From contig OX442320.1 of NCBI GenBank assembly GCA_949358305.1, positions 9,876,259 through 9,936,258 on the forward strand: DNA of 60,000 nucleotides, read 5' to 3'. Of the stretch, positions 12,001-25,810 are shown piece by piece. The DNA is from Strigamia acuminata. Its lineage: Eukaryota > Arthropoda > Chilopoda > Geophilomorpha > Linotaeniidae. Below the pieces are notes generated by a model. It was not told the origin of the DNA, searched no databases, and saw only the letters and a program-made list of their open reading frames with translations. A program made the translations under genes and the position numbers. Positions within the stretch are counted from its first letter, which is position 1; each line of letters starts with the position of its first letter.

Positions 12001-15000
12001 GGTCGTCGTGGCCTGCACGAGTTAGGTGTCTGTGCTTTTAAACGGAGTTGCGAAGTCACTCGTTGGTCGTTGTGGCCCGCACGAGTTAGGTGTCTGTGCT
12101 TTTAAACGAAGTTCTGGTGTCGGGACTCTGGTGTCGGTTGGTGTAAGGTCCCCCCAACAAAAAGCAAAAAGTGAATTTTTCGTTTGTCAGTGGACTGGAG
12201 TGCGTCGTCCTGGCTGAAGCAAGAAGTGCTGGCGACGGCGTTCGCGCCGGGCATCCACAGTGCCCGGTTGTCGCTGAAGGACGTGTCTTTCGCCAGCATG
12301 AAGCCGGGCAAGATGGTCGCCAGCAAGCTGATGGGGTTCGGCCACCTGCCGAACAAACTGCCGCTGAAGAGGGGCCCCAAGACGCTGCTGACGGAGGAAG
12401 AGGAGAACGCGGTTGTGGATTACATCCATTCGTTCACCGGAAGAGGAACCCGGCCGCGAAGAGACGAAATCATCCGGTTCGCTTCTTCCATTTTGAGACA
12501 GAAGAGCGGCGTGAAGGAGGAAGACCAGAGCGACATGGGCAAGACCAAAGTGGGGATTAAATGGTGGAAGAAGTTCAGGGCCCGGCATCCGGAGTTGAGG
12601 GACATGAGGGGGAATATTCCCAAGGAACGGTCGCAGTTTGCTGTGGATATGAAGGAAGGAGGATTTGTTGTTGTTGGTGATAAAAACGAGTCGGTTGTGT
12701 AGATTTTTGTTGTATTTTTTGGTTTTGTTGTATTGTGGAGGATTTTCTATTTATTTCTATGTGAAAAAATGAATTAAAGTTTTATCTTGTTTGAGGGGTC
12801 ATTGAAACGGAAGTTGGAAAAGAATTCCTCAACCTTTTTGTACCTTCTAATTATGATTCACTGCCCGGTCGTTTTTTTTTTTTTTTTAGTTTGTTTAAAG
12901 GGTTGTTGGAGGGACCTTAGGGAATTTGGAGATTATTTTTGTGTTTTTTTTTTTGTTTTTGATTAGATTTTTATATTTTTTTGTATTTTTGAGTATTAAA
13001 ACACTGCCTGGAATTTATTTTATATATTTTATAAATTTTTTATATTATTATTATTATAAAGTTTGGTTTGGTAAGAGATTTTATGAATAAAATGGATTGT
13101 TTTGGGTGAATTTTATCATCAAAAGTGTACAATGTATAAATTTCTATTTTGTTATTTAAAATTCGTAAATAAAATAAAATAATTTTTTTTTTTTTATAAA
13201 AAATAATTTTTTGGGGGGTTTTTGGGGGGAAATGATATTTATTTATCTGATTTATAAAAATTTTGAAAAATGGAGTTGTAAAATAATTTTTTTTTGCAAA
13301 TCTGATTTCACAAGACGCCATCTTGTCTATCTCTGTAGATATTCGGTTGAACACAATGAAAACGCGAGTAGAAAATATGGAAGAAGCTAAACAAGCAGTT
13401 CTATCTGGAAGAATGAAGATAATTCACGCTGCACAGTACTACGGAATACCAAACACGACGCTTTGGAGACACGTCACAAATCGACGTTATTAAAAAATAT
13501 ATATATAAATAAAAAAAAAAATATATTTATAATTTAAAAAAAAAAAAAATTTTTTTAATTTAAAAATATTCATCTACCTCGAAAAAAAACAAAAAAACAC
13601 ATTATTATGGACACTATTTATTATTATTGCTTATTGTATTTTTAGTGGCTATAAAAATGTAAATTTTTCTAATATTTATTATAAAAAAAAAAAAAAAATT
13701 AAAATTTCAAATGTCAAATTGCGTTTCGTTTCATTTTCCGTCGATTTTTCAAACTATTTTCATCGACAATTCTCTTTTTTTCTCTCCTTTTTGTCCTTCC
13801 AGAGCTTGATTACTTGTTACGCAACAGGCCGCATTCGTGCCGGAAACAGCGCTATAAATGCTGGACACAAGACACGATGGACGAAGCCATAGCTCAGGTG
13901 TTGCACCACGGAAAATCAATCGCATCTTGCTCGGCTTATTACAAAATCCCCTTCGAAACACTGCGACAGCGAATCGTTCGCGCTCGAAAACAGTCGAAAT
14001 TGTAACCATTTTCAACCAATTTGCATGTTTTTCATCTAATTCTAATGTCGAAATGTAAAAATGTCGAGAAAACAATTTTGAATTAAATTTTTTAAAAAAA
14101 AATGTCCGAATTGATATTTATTTATTTATTTATTTATTTATTCTCGCATTATGCGCTTGTGGGAATCCAGGGGTTAAGACCCTCATTTTTTATTTTCTTT
14201 TATTTTTATATATATTTTTTTTATTTTTCGGGTGCTTTGCACTCAACCCGTTCTTCCTGTTTTCGCCCCTTTGAGGTCCCCTGGAGAAAAGGAATGCCTT
14301 CCCATGGTTGATTCCCTTTCCGATGACCTTCCATGTCCCCATGGAACGGGTTAATGTTCTCTGAGACAGAAAACAAGACAAAAAGCCATGATTGTATATA
14401 TTCTAGATATTTTACTCGCATTTCTACACACAATTTTCGCATTTTTACATTTTCTTCTTCTCTTTTTTTCTTTTTTTACGTAGATCCGCAAACGATACGA
14501 ATTGATACGTTCATAAACGATGCGATATATCACCAGGCTGGTAACGGTATACAATTTATTGATTATTCAATAACATCATCTACGTTTCATTGATGGATAT
14601 TCATAAAACCGATTTGTTCATAATCAGACATTAAGTTTATTCGTATTTCCGTACACCTAATTCTGTTTTTACACGATTTTCTTTGAAAATGGTCTAGAAA
14701 AATAAATTTAATTTTTTTTACACGATTTATTTATATAAAGATTTTTAAAAAAGTCGTGTTTTAAGTGTTTTTGGTGTTTTGAGTTTGTTTTTGTATGTTT
14801 TAATATCGCAAAACTAAAACACAAACACCTATAACGTCTTTTTACTCCATTGGAGTGCGATTAAATAAATAGATAGATAAATAAATAAATAAATAAATAA
14901 CGCGGCGTTTTTTCTGGAACGTATCTGCCGTGTAAAAACAGAATTGGGTGTACATGAAAATAAAAAATCGATAAAATAATCGATCATCAGTTGGTCGTTC

Positions 15001-15339
15001 GCATAACCAATGTTCGGATAATCGAAGTAATCAATGAAGCGTGTTTGATGAAATGAATTTTTAATTTTTTATATAATTTTATGTTTTTTGCTTATTTTTG
15101 TAGATGAAGGGATGGATGGACAGCATCAGTTGGCGCGGGTTCACGTGCAGAGACGATGCAGAGTTTGTTATCATATCAGAGGAGAACGTCACGAGTCCAT
15201 CTACATGTGCGTGACGTGCAAGGTGCACGTTTGTAATCCAACACGGCGAAACTGTTATGACATTCATCACAGTCTGCTCGGAAGAAGGATTAATAAATTG
15301 TCGGGGGGACTCAAGAAACACATGAAGGACAATGTATAA
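9062..15339 (+). CDS. BTB transcription factor with swappable DNA-binding terminal exons, plus-strand copy (common exons)
   Basis: The common exons are 9062-9104, 9852-10582 and 11009-11165. The start ATG follows GAAAA after a splice acceptor at 9028-9029. Exon 1 encodes MGTQQFCLKWNNHQ; exon 2 completes the BTB domain (KAHKMVLSACSPYF, DFMYKGEVNVSQ) and adds an AQAQ/P-rich linker with PKRKK; exon 3 is a T/S/P-rich linker. Exon 3 ends in phase 1 and can join any of six downstream exons (11584, 12191, 13339, 13803, 14484, 15104), each phase-compatible and each with its own stop. Summed lengths give in-frame proteins of 445, 480, 361, 377, 346 and 388 aa. The organisation recalls lola and mod(mdg4) of flies, where one BTB start is spliced to many DNA-binding ends. 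It is a paralogue of the minus-strand BTB gene with an extra intron after NNHQ. Confidence 0.88.
9299..9660. repeat. Intronic 20-bp tandem array (plus BTB gene)
   Basis: About ten copies of TTCACCAAAAAATCCAATTT (nearly perfect at 9360-9500) continuing into diverged relatives (GACCCAAAAAAATC) up to about 9680, inside the intron that splits the BTB domain. Confidence 0.95.
10583..10721 (+). CDS. Read-through end: BTB-only isoform with intronic poly(A) signal
   Basis: If the donor at 10583 is not used, the frame continues 16 codons to a stop at 10628-10630, and an AATAAA lies at 10716-10721. This would give a BTB protein without any DNA-binding domain, a possible dominant-negative or adaptor form. 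It is an inference from signal placement only. Confidence 0.35.
11584..11990 (+). CDS. Terminal exon 1 of plus BTB gene: BEN domain
   Basis: The acceptor TTCGCAG ends at 11583. The exon encodes about 135 residues. An acidic start with a VKQE motif (a possible SUMO site) is followed by a BEN-like domain: LATSLARNLFSRDERLARN, LDAARLDYLRRIVF, then DAWHKCVSAINAHCR. The spacing of the 'LD..kl..I' helix and the 'W..Cv..In..CR' helix fits BEN domains, which bind DNA or act in repression; vertebrate NACC1 also joins BTB to BEN. It stops at 11988-11990. Confidence 0.75.
11995..12118 (+). repeat. Tandem duplication of about 63 bp
   Basis: A segment containing GCACGAGTTAGGTGTCTGTG is present twice (about 12013 and 12078), with a few substitutions between the copies. 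It lies between the BEN exon stop and the next terminal exon, probably in 3'UTR. Confidence 0.7.
12191..12702 (+). CDS. Terminal exon 2 of plus BTB gene: CENP-B/Tc5-type HTH
   Basis: The acceptor TTTGTCAG ends at 12190 and the exon continues in the correct phase for about 170 residues. The central part, RGPKTLLTEEEENAVVDYI, then GTRPRRDEIIRFA and KWWKKFRARHPEL, matches the second helix-turn-helix of CENP-B, Tc5 and Tigger-type transposases (the helix that begins 'LT.EEE' and ends in 'W...F..RhpeL'). No DDE catalytic part is present. The exon is GC-rich compared with its surroundings. It stops at 12702. Confidence 0.7.
12703..13338 (+). other. Non-coding stretch between terminal exons
   Basis: T-rich sequence, probably the 3'UTR of the CENP-B-type isoform followed by intron for the longer isoforms. 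I see no other coding signal. Confidence 0.5.
13339..13493 (+). CDS. Terminal exon 3 of plus BTB gene: short psq HTH
   Basis: The acceptor CTCTGTAG ends at 13338. The exon encodes 51 residues plus a stop, consisting almost entirely of a psq domain: MEEAKQAVLSGRMKIIHAAQ, then YYGIPNTTLWRHVTNRRY. It stops at 13491-13493. It is short and easily missed by ORF length filters. Phase fits the common exon ending at 11165. Confidence 0.75.
13803..14005 (+). CDS. Terminal exon 4 of plus BTB gene: psq HTH
   Basis: A pyrimidine tract and acceptor CTTCCAG end at 13802. The exon encodes about 67 residues: a basic, cysteine-containing lead (RPHSCRKQRYKCW) and a psq HTH (TMDEAIAQVLHHGKS, then CSAYYKIPFETLRQRI) with a basic end. 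Stop at 14005. Phase-compatible with the common exon. Confidence 0.75.
14484..14593 (+). CDS. Terminal exon 5 of plus BTB gene: degenerate psq-like end (tentative)
   Basis: A strong pyrimidine tract and TACGTAG acceptor end at 14483. The exon is 110 nt in the correct phase and encodes DPQTIRIDTFINDAIYHQAG followed by about 17 more residues to a stop at 14593. The order 'F..DAI...aGn......y.I...T.H' resembles a decayed psq core, but the hallmark GIP..TL is not intact. It may be a decaying cassette or a chance ORF. Confidence 0.35.
14651..14953. mobile_element. MITE with 25-bp terminal inverted repeats
   Basis: The left end GTACACCTAATTCTGTTTTT (25 bp in all, 14651-14675) is matched in reverse by 14929-14953 with one mismatch. 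The interior includes a second inverted pair (CGTGTTTTAAGTGTT with AACACAAACACCT) shared with the element near 4700. No coding capacity. It sits in the last intron of the plus BTB gene, before the piggyBac-type exon. Confidence 0.7.
15104..15339 (+). CDS. Terminal exon 6 of plus BTB gene: piggyBac-type cysteine-rich domain
   Basis: The acceptor TTTTGTAG ends at 15103 and the phase fits the common exon. The exon encodes about 78 residues. The core RRCRVCY, then YMCVTCKVHVC, then NCYDIHH gives C-x2-C ... C-x2-C ... C ... C-x3-H, the zinc-binding arrangement of the C-terminal cysteine-rich domain of piggyBac transposases, which binds the transposon ends. No transposase catalytic domain is nearby. 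Another zinc-ribbon family cannot be excluded. Confidence 0.65.
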
Positions 15340-15799
15340 AAAAAAATTTAATTTAAATCATTTGTTTGTGAAAATTTAAAAAAAAATTTAAAAAAATTTA
15401 AAAAAAAACTATTAAAATTTTTAAAAATTTTAAAAAATTAAAAAAAAAATTGATTCACGATCTTTTTTACTGTATTTTTCTGTATAAAACAAATCCGTTT
15501 TCTTGATTAAAAATATTTATGATCAAAAAACATTGATTCATTACCTGAAAACAATGGCTAAACAAACAAACACTTACCTCGTTCTCGTCCGCCATTATTG
15601 AGGGCCAACTTCCGGTTTTGAGTGTAAACAAACCGCAACGTGCAGGCAGCAACAATAAGCAAACCACACCTCTCGTGACATTTTACAGCGAAGCATCACC
15701 TCACGTGTGATGCCATGTAAAATATTCGAATCCTTAAAAAACGATTTAATAGTTGCCACTTTTAATCCTACCAATCTGTAAACTAAAAAAAAAGTTTTA

Positions 15800-16484
15800 A
15801 TGGCCGACAGTCTGGAAACCGATCCGTGGGACAACACGCAGGCAATCTTGGACGTGATTATCACAGGTAATGAAAAAAGAATCTAAAAAAAATACATAAA
15901 CCCAAAACCAGACGAACACAACCGAACCAGCAAACATTTGCAACATTTTTCTCGTTTTAGGAGCGCTGGTTTCTGGCCTGGTTTGCATGTTGTGTATTTC
16001 AAAGTAAAACAAAAAAGCCAAAACAAAATAACCGTTGGCCGAGTTTCCATCTCTCTCTCTAGCTCTACTCGTACCCGTCAAATTGCTTCAATACACGACC
16101 AATCAGTGGGTTTTCTACCAACTGTCCGCCGTAACGCGCCGAGACGAACAACGACAACCACCGATAATTTCTCCCGACTTTGACCTAGCCCTTGACCTTG
16201 ACCGCACGACTGAATCTCGTCAATTTTTGAAGCCGCGGCTCCACCGTTTCGCGACATTCGCACTCAAAGCCTTCTACAGCCTCGGAATGAATCCCGGTGC
16301 GTTTTACCAACATTACCCGGAGATCAGGAAGAGCCGAGCCGCGACTGCGACCGCGAGCGTGAGCGTGGCGGAGCAAAATGGCGACCGCGACGAGAATTGG
16401 TCGCTCGAAGAAGGCTCGGATACGCCTCGCCTGACATCAAGCGACGAAAGCGACGATGAAGAAGCGCACTTTTACGCTTTGTAA
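15800..16484 (+). CDS. Unrecognised small gene with alternative second exon
   Basis: Exon 1 (15800-15866) encodes MADSLETDPWDNTQAILDVI and ends in phase 1. Two acceptors are phase-compatible. Joining to 16063-16484 gives a 162-aa protein with a hydrophobic segment (LLVPVKLLQ), a basic middle (FLKPRLHRFATFALKAF) and an acidic serine-rich tail ending DDEEAHFYAL. Joining to 15961-16007 gives a 37-aa protein ending in a hydrophobic segment (GALVSGLVCMLCISK), which would look like a small single-pass membrane protein. I recognise no family. It converges on armadillo. A divergent minus-strand ATG with a good donor (MADENE|GTAAGT) lies at 15594. Confidence 0.5.
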
Positions 16485-17185
16485 TTCTTTTCTTTGCATA
16501 CGGGTACCCAAATTTTTCAATGTTAATTCCTCCCATTTATTCAAACACGCGCGACTTATTTTTTAACCAGTTTATTAAAAGTTCGTTACACTAATTGAAT
16601 ACACTTACAAATGACTATGATTTTAAAATCGAAAAAGGAAAAATAAATCTCAAAAATTTTTAAACAGCGAATAAAATAAAAAACGGGAATTTGGACCTGA
16701 ATTTTTTATGTATAATATATAAAACAAATTAAAAAAACACCACAAAATGGCAGTATGCGTTCATCCAAGACCATTTGACATTGAGTTTACCATGGAATGA
16801 CCTAAAGACGACTATAAAATTGCCAAAACTCGATAGAAAACTAGTACAGGATAAATGTGCTTAATCGGAGAAGCGGAAAATGTCGAAATTTCACATCGAA
16901 ACAAAATAAAATGAAAATAATGCATTTTTTTCCCTTAAAACTGGCGATTAAATTCGTATTTTATACTCGGTATCAAAATAATAATAATAATAAAAAAAGC
17001 ACCTACTTAAACCTAGAAATTTTGATTTGATGGTAATCATAATTCAATAATAATAATAATTAAAGAAAGGTCGCTAGAAATTCTAGAATTACATTGAAAA
17101 TTAATGATTGTCGAATAATTATGATCAGAAGTTGTTGGAAAAGAAAAACACTGAACAATCAATCAATCAATCAATCAATCATCCT
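16485..17185. other. Convergent 3' intergenic region
   Basis: AT-rich sequence between the stop of the small plus gene and the stop of armadillo. Probably both 3'UTRs; nothing else is visible apart from short A/T simple repeats. Confidence 0.5.
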
Positions 17186-22139
<4,954 letters not shown>

Positions 22140-22888
22140 TTTGACTGCAGATTAGTCGAAAATATCAAATCCAATTGGCCGAATAAAACTGATCAGCCTG
22201 AAACAAAAATTTCTTATCAGATTACGACATTCCAGCGCAACTTGGGCACGAACGAGCGCAAATTTGTGTGTGAATGAGCGCGTAACTCGTCTATCGTTAC
22301 CTCCGGTCGATTTATGTTGCAGTTGCTCGAACAGTCCCCGATTTCTTTTTCGTCTTTTCGTTGCAGTATAATAGAACTGTCGCTTATTCGGCTTTATGAT
22401 CAAAACAAAATGGCGTCGTGGAAGACTGATAACGGTGAGATAACCGAGCGCGGAAAAAGTAGTTCGTTGTTCGTTTAGAGATTTTATTAACGTACGCGTT
22501 TAGATGATGGAAATAAATTGGGTTGTTGAGTGATTTTATTCGTTTTTTTAATTGCGTTTGGTTCAATGTGTGATTCTGTCCGTTTAATTCGTTTAATTAA
22601 AAACTCCGAGCGCGGAGTCGTCCGCTCGAAGCAATTAGCAATAGTAAATAACGAAGCCATTATCCGAGTAAAGGGGCGCGGTTAAAACGATGAGGAATCA
22701 ACATCCGGCTATTCGTTTAATCGCATTTTCGCGATAAATAAAAGACAGATTTGATAAAATGTACCGATTTGATTAAATAGTTGAGGATAGAAAAGAAAAT
22801 AAAAATAAAAGAAATATGATATACATGATTTATCTATTTCCGGTGGTTATGAATTACATCTCGCTCATCTTAAGTTGCATAACGAAAA
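22140..22888. promoter_or_regulatory. Divergent promoter region, arm / sulfite oxidase
   Basis: About 750 bp separate the divergent arm and sulfite oxidase start codons. A plus-strand ATG with donor at 22411-22435 (MASWKTDN|GTGAG) is seen but has no clear downstream partner, because the sulfite oxidase exon at 22889 already supplies a mitochondrial-type start. Confidence 0.45.
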
Positions 22889-25616
22889 ATGATGGCAACA
22901 AATCTCATCCTTCGTCGTCTAATAATTCCAAATAGATTGCGTGCAAATCGCAATTTATTCCGATCATTTTCGGTGGAATCGCGCGACGAGAAACACGAGC
23001 GCAGAGGTCGGGCCTTCTTTGTGGGTGGTGCGGCCGGCCTTGGTCTCCTCGGTGGATTTTACGTTTGGCATCTAAAAAGTGATGAAAATGATGGAAATCA
23101 TGTCGAAACGAAGGGTAGGTTAATATATCGATATAAAACAAATTGTTTATTCATATTTGTGTAATGTTTTTCGTGTTTTAGGTGCTGGTAAGGCGTTTGA
23201 GGCCGGTAAACACAGAGAAACTCTTCCTATGTATTCGGCGCTCGACGTGTCAAAACATGATTCGAAAGAAACGAGAATTTGGTGCTCGTTTAAATGCGGT
23301 GTTTATGATATAACCGATTTCGTGGACAAACATCCGGGTGGAGACAAAATTCTGATGGCGGCGGGAGGAGCGCTGGAACCGTTTTGGTTGTTATACGCTG
23401 TCCATCAAACTGATCATGTCATTAATATAGTTTATTTTTGTTTTTTATTTTGTTTTGTTTTTATTTATTTATTTTTGTTTTGTGTTTAGGTGTTGAAGTT
23501 GTTGGAGGATCATCGGATTGGAAATTTGAACGAGAATGATCGGGGATCGGCCGTGAGGGATATGAGCGACCCGTACGCGACCGATCCGAAAAGACATCCT
23601 GCGTTGAAACCTACGACGATTAAACCGTTTAATGCTGAGCCACCGATGCCAGTTTTAGTCGCCAGTTATATAACACCGAAGTAATCAATTTTACACGAGA
23701 AAATTTAAATTTTTCTTTATTTTTTAAATTTATTTTTTGATTTTTGAAACATTTTCTTGATTTTTGAAACATTTTCTTGATTTTTGAAACATTTTCTTGA
23801 TTTTTGAAACATTTTCTTGATTTTTGAAACATTTTCTTGATTTTTGAAACATTTTCTTGATTTTTGAAACATTTTCTTGATTTTTGAAACATTTTCTTGA
23901 TTTTTGAAACATTTTCTTGATTTTTTTCTTGATTTTTCTTGATTTTTCTTGATTTTTCTTGATTTTTCTTGATTTTTCTTGATTTTTCTTGATTTTTGAA
24001 ACATTTTCTTGATTTTTCTTGATTATTCTTTTCTCTCAATTTTCAGCGATTTGTTTTACGTCCGGAACCATCTTCCCGTGCCCGAAGTCGACCCGAACAC
24101 GTACGAATTAGAAATTTGTGCCGACAACTCGAAAAATTCCAAAACACTCAAACTCGAAGACATCAAACACAAATTTCCCAAACATTCCGTCACCGCAGCG
24201 CTCCAATGCGCCGGCAACAGACGCTCCGAAATGATGACCGTAAAAAAAAATCAAACAAACAAACAAACAAAAGATAATTTCCCATCATCAAATTTCTAAT
24301 CCCACCAGATCAAACCCATCAAAGGCTTAAACTGGGGCGCAGCCGCGATAGGCAACGCCACATGGAGCGGCGCACGACTCAAAGACGTCTTGAAGGAGAT
24401 CGGAGTGGACGAGAACAACAAAAATGGGTTCAAACACGTCCAGTTTGAAGGCTTGGACTTGGATCCCGCGAGTTGTCCGTACGGCGCATCGATTCTCTAC
24501 GAAAAAGCGATGGAGTCGGACGTTATTCTCGCGTACGAGATGAACGGGCGGCCGATTCCGCGCGATCATGGATTCCCCGTCAGAGTGATCGTTCCCGGGG
24601 TGGTTGGTGCTCGGAATGTCAAGTGGGTTTCGCGGGTGGTGGTCAGTCACGAGGAGAGCGATAGTCATTGGCAGCAGAATGATTACAAGGGTTTCCCGCC
24701 GCAGACGGATTGGGATACGGTGGATTTTAAGTCGGCGCCTGCTATTCAGGATTTGCCCGTGCAGTCGGCCATTTGCGAACCGACTGATGGTGAAAGTATA
24801 TCGAGGAAAAAAGGAAATGTTTTGACCGTTAAAGGTAGTTGGATTAAAGAAAATTGAACGGTCAATTTCATTAATTTTTGTCAATTTTTTGGCCAATTTT
24901 ATTTAATTTTGTCACTTTTTTGGCCAATTTCATTCATTTTTGTCACTTTTGTGGCCAATTTCATTCATTTTTGTTAATTTTTTAGTCAATTTCATTCATT
25001 TTTGTTAATTTTTTGGCCAATTTCATTCATTTTTGTTAATTTTTTAGTCAATTTCATTCATTTTTCTCAATTTTTTGGCCAATTTCATTCATTTTTGTTA
25101 ATTTTTTAGCCAATTTCATTCATTTTTGTCCATCTTTTGGCCAGTTTCATTCATTTTTGTCAATTTTTTGGGCAGTTTCATTTTATTTTGTCACTTTTTT
25201 GGCCAATTTCATTCAATTTTGTTTATTTTTTGGCGAATTTGACAAATTTTTGTCATTTTTTATTAATTTTCTGGCGAATTTCATTCATTTTTCTCAATTT
25301 TTTTTATCTGTTTTTAGGATACGCATGGAGCGGCGGTGGACGAGGGGTTGTGCGCGTCGACGTATCGTTGGACGGCGGTGAAAATTGGCATTTAGCTCAA
25401 CTAACACCGAGCGAAATTAAAATTAACCGCGCTTGGGCTTGGACGTTATGGCAAGCTGAAATTCCGCTGCCAAAATCGGGCGCGCATAAGTTGGAGATTT
25501 GTTGTCGCGCCGTTGACTCTTCCTACAACAACCAACCGGATTCCGTGGCTCCCATTTGGAATTTAAGGGGTGTTTTAAACAACGCTTGGCACAGAATTCG
25601 TGTCAATGTAATATAA
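22889..25616 (+). CDS. SUOX: Sulfite oxidase, mitochondrial
   Basis: Six exons (22889-23114, 23182-23417, 23490-23680, 24047-24239, 24309-24834, 25318-25616) give 556 residues in frame. The N-terminus is rich in Arg and lacks acidic residues (a mitochondrial targeting type), then a hydrophobic segment [16 protein letters not shown] cytochrome b5 domain follows ([27 protein letters not shown]), then the molybdopterin domain with [11 protein letters not shown], which contains the molybdenum-ligand cysteine, and the dimerisation domain ([36 protein letters not shown]). The enzyme oxidises sulfite to sulfate in the mitochondrial intermembrane space using haem b5 and cytochrome c. Length is close to the usual 545 aa. 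The intron before exon 3 uses the less usual donor GTCATT. Confidence 0.97.
23728..24035. repeat. Intronic tandem array, 20-bp then 10-bp units (sulfite oxidase)
   Basis: About ten copies of TTTTTGAAACATTTTCTTGA are followed from about 23920 by copies of a 10-bp unit TTGATTTTTC. The second block equals half of the first unit length. Confidence 0.95.
24858..25300. repeat. Intronic 31-bp tandem array (sulfite oxidase)
   Basis: Diverged copies of a 31-bp unit containing TTTTTTGGCCAATTTCATTC fill the last intron. Three T-runs per unit are spaced about 10 bp apart. Confidence 0.92.
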
Positions 25617-25629
25617 GAATGCTAAAATC

Positions 25630-25635
25630 AATAAA
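25630..25635 (+). terminator. Poly(A) signal AATAAA, sulfite oxidase
   Basis: AATAAA lies 14 bases after the sulfite oxidase stop. The next gene starts only about 175 bases further on, so the two genes are tightly packed. Confidence 0.55.
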
Positions 25636-25810
25636 AACAAATTATTCTTTCAATACTCTTTGCTTTGAATTTCCTCCAAAACATGGCGCGAGCACAATTT
25701 GTGACGTCATAATCCAATTACATCCAATCACAGCGCACCTAGTGATAACAGCTACGGGAGCAATAAATGCGCTCGTGATAAACACAATTCTCCCGAAGAA
25801 TGTTCGAAAG

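Noticed and set aside
14246-14350. Inverted pair AACCCGTTC ... GAACGGGTT
   Set aside because: Only about 10 bp of stem and no target-site duplication; too weak to call an element.
15577-15594. Minus-strand first exon MADENE with GTAAGT donor
   Set aside because: No downstream minus-strand exon of any known family could be linked to it; kept only as a note on the divergent start.
22411-22435. Plus-strand ATG exon MASWKTDN with donor
   Set aside because: No phase-compatible partner before the self-sufficient sulfite oxidase start at 22889.
23629-24039. Minus ORF of repeated KSRKCFKNQ
   Set aside because: Antisense of the 20-bp array in a sulfite oxidase intron.
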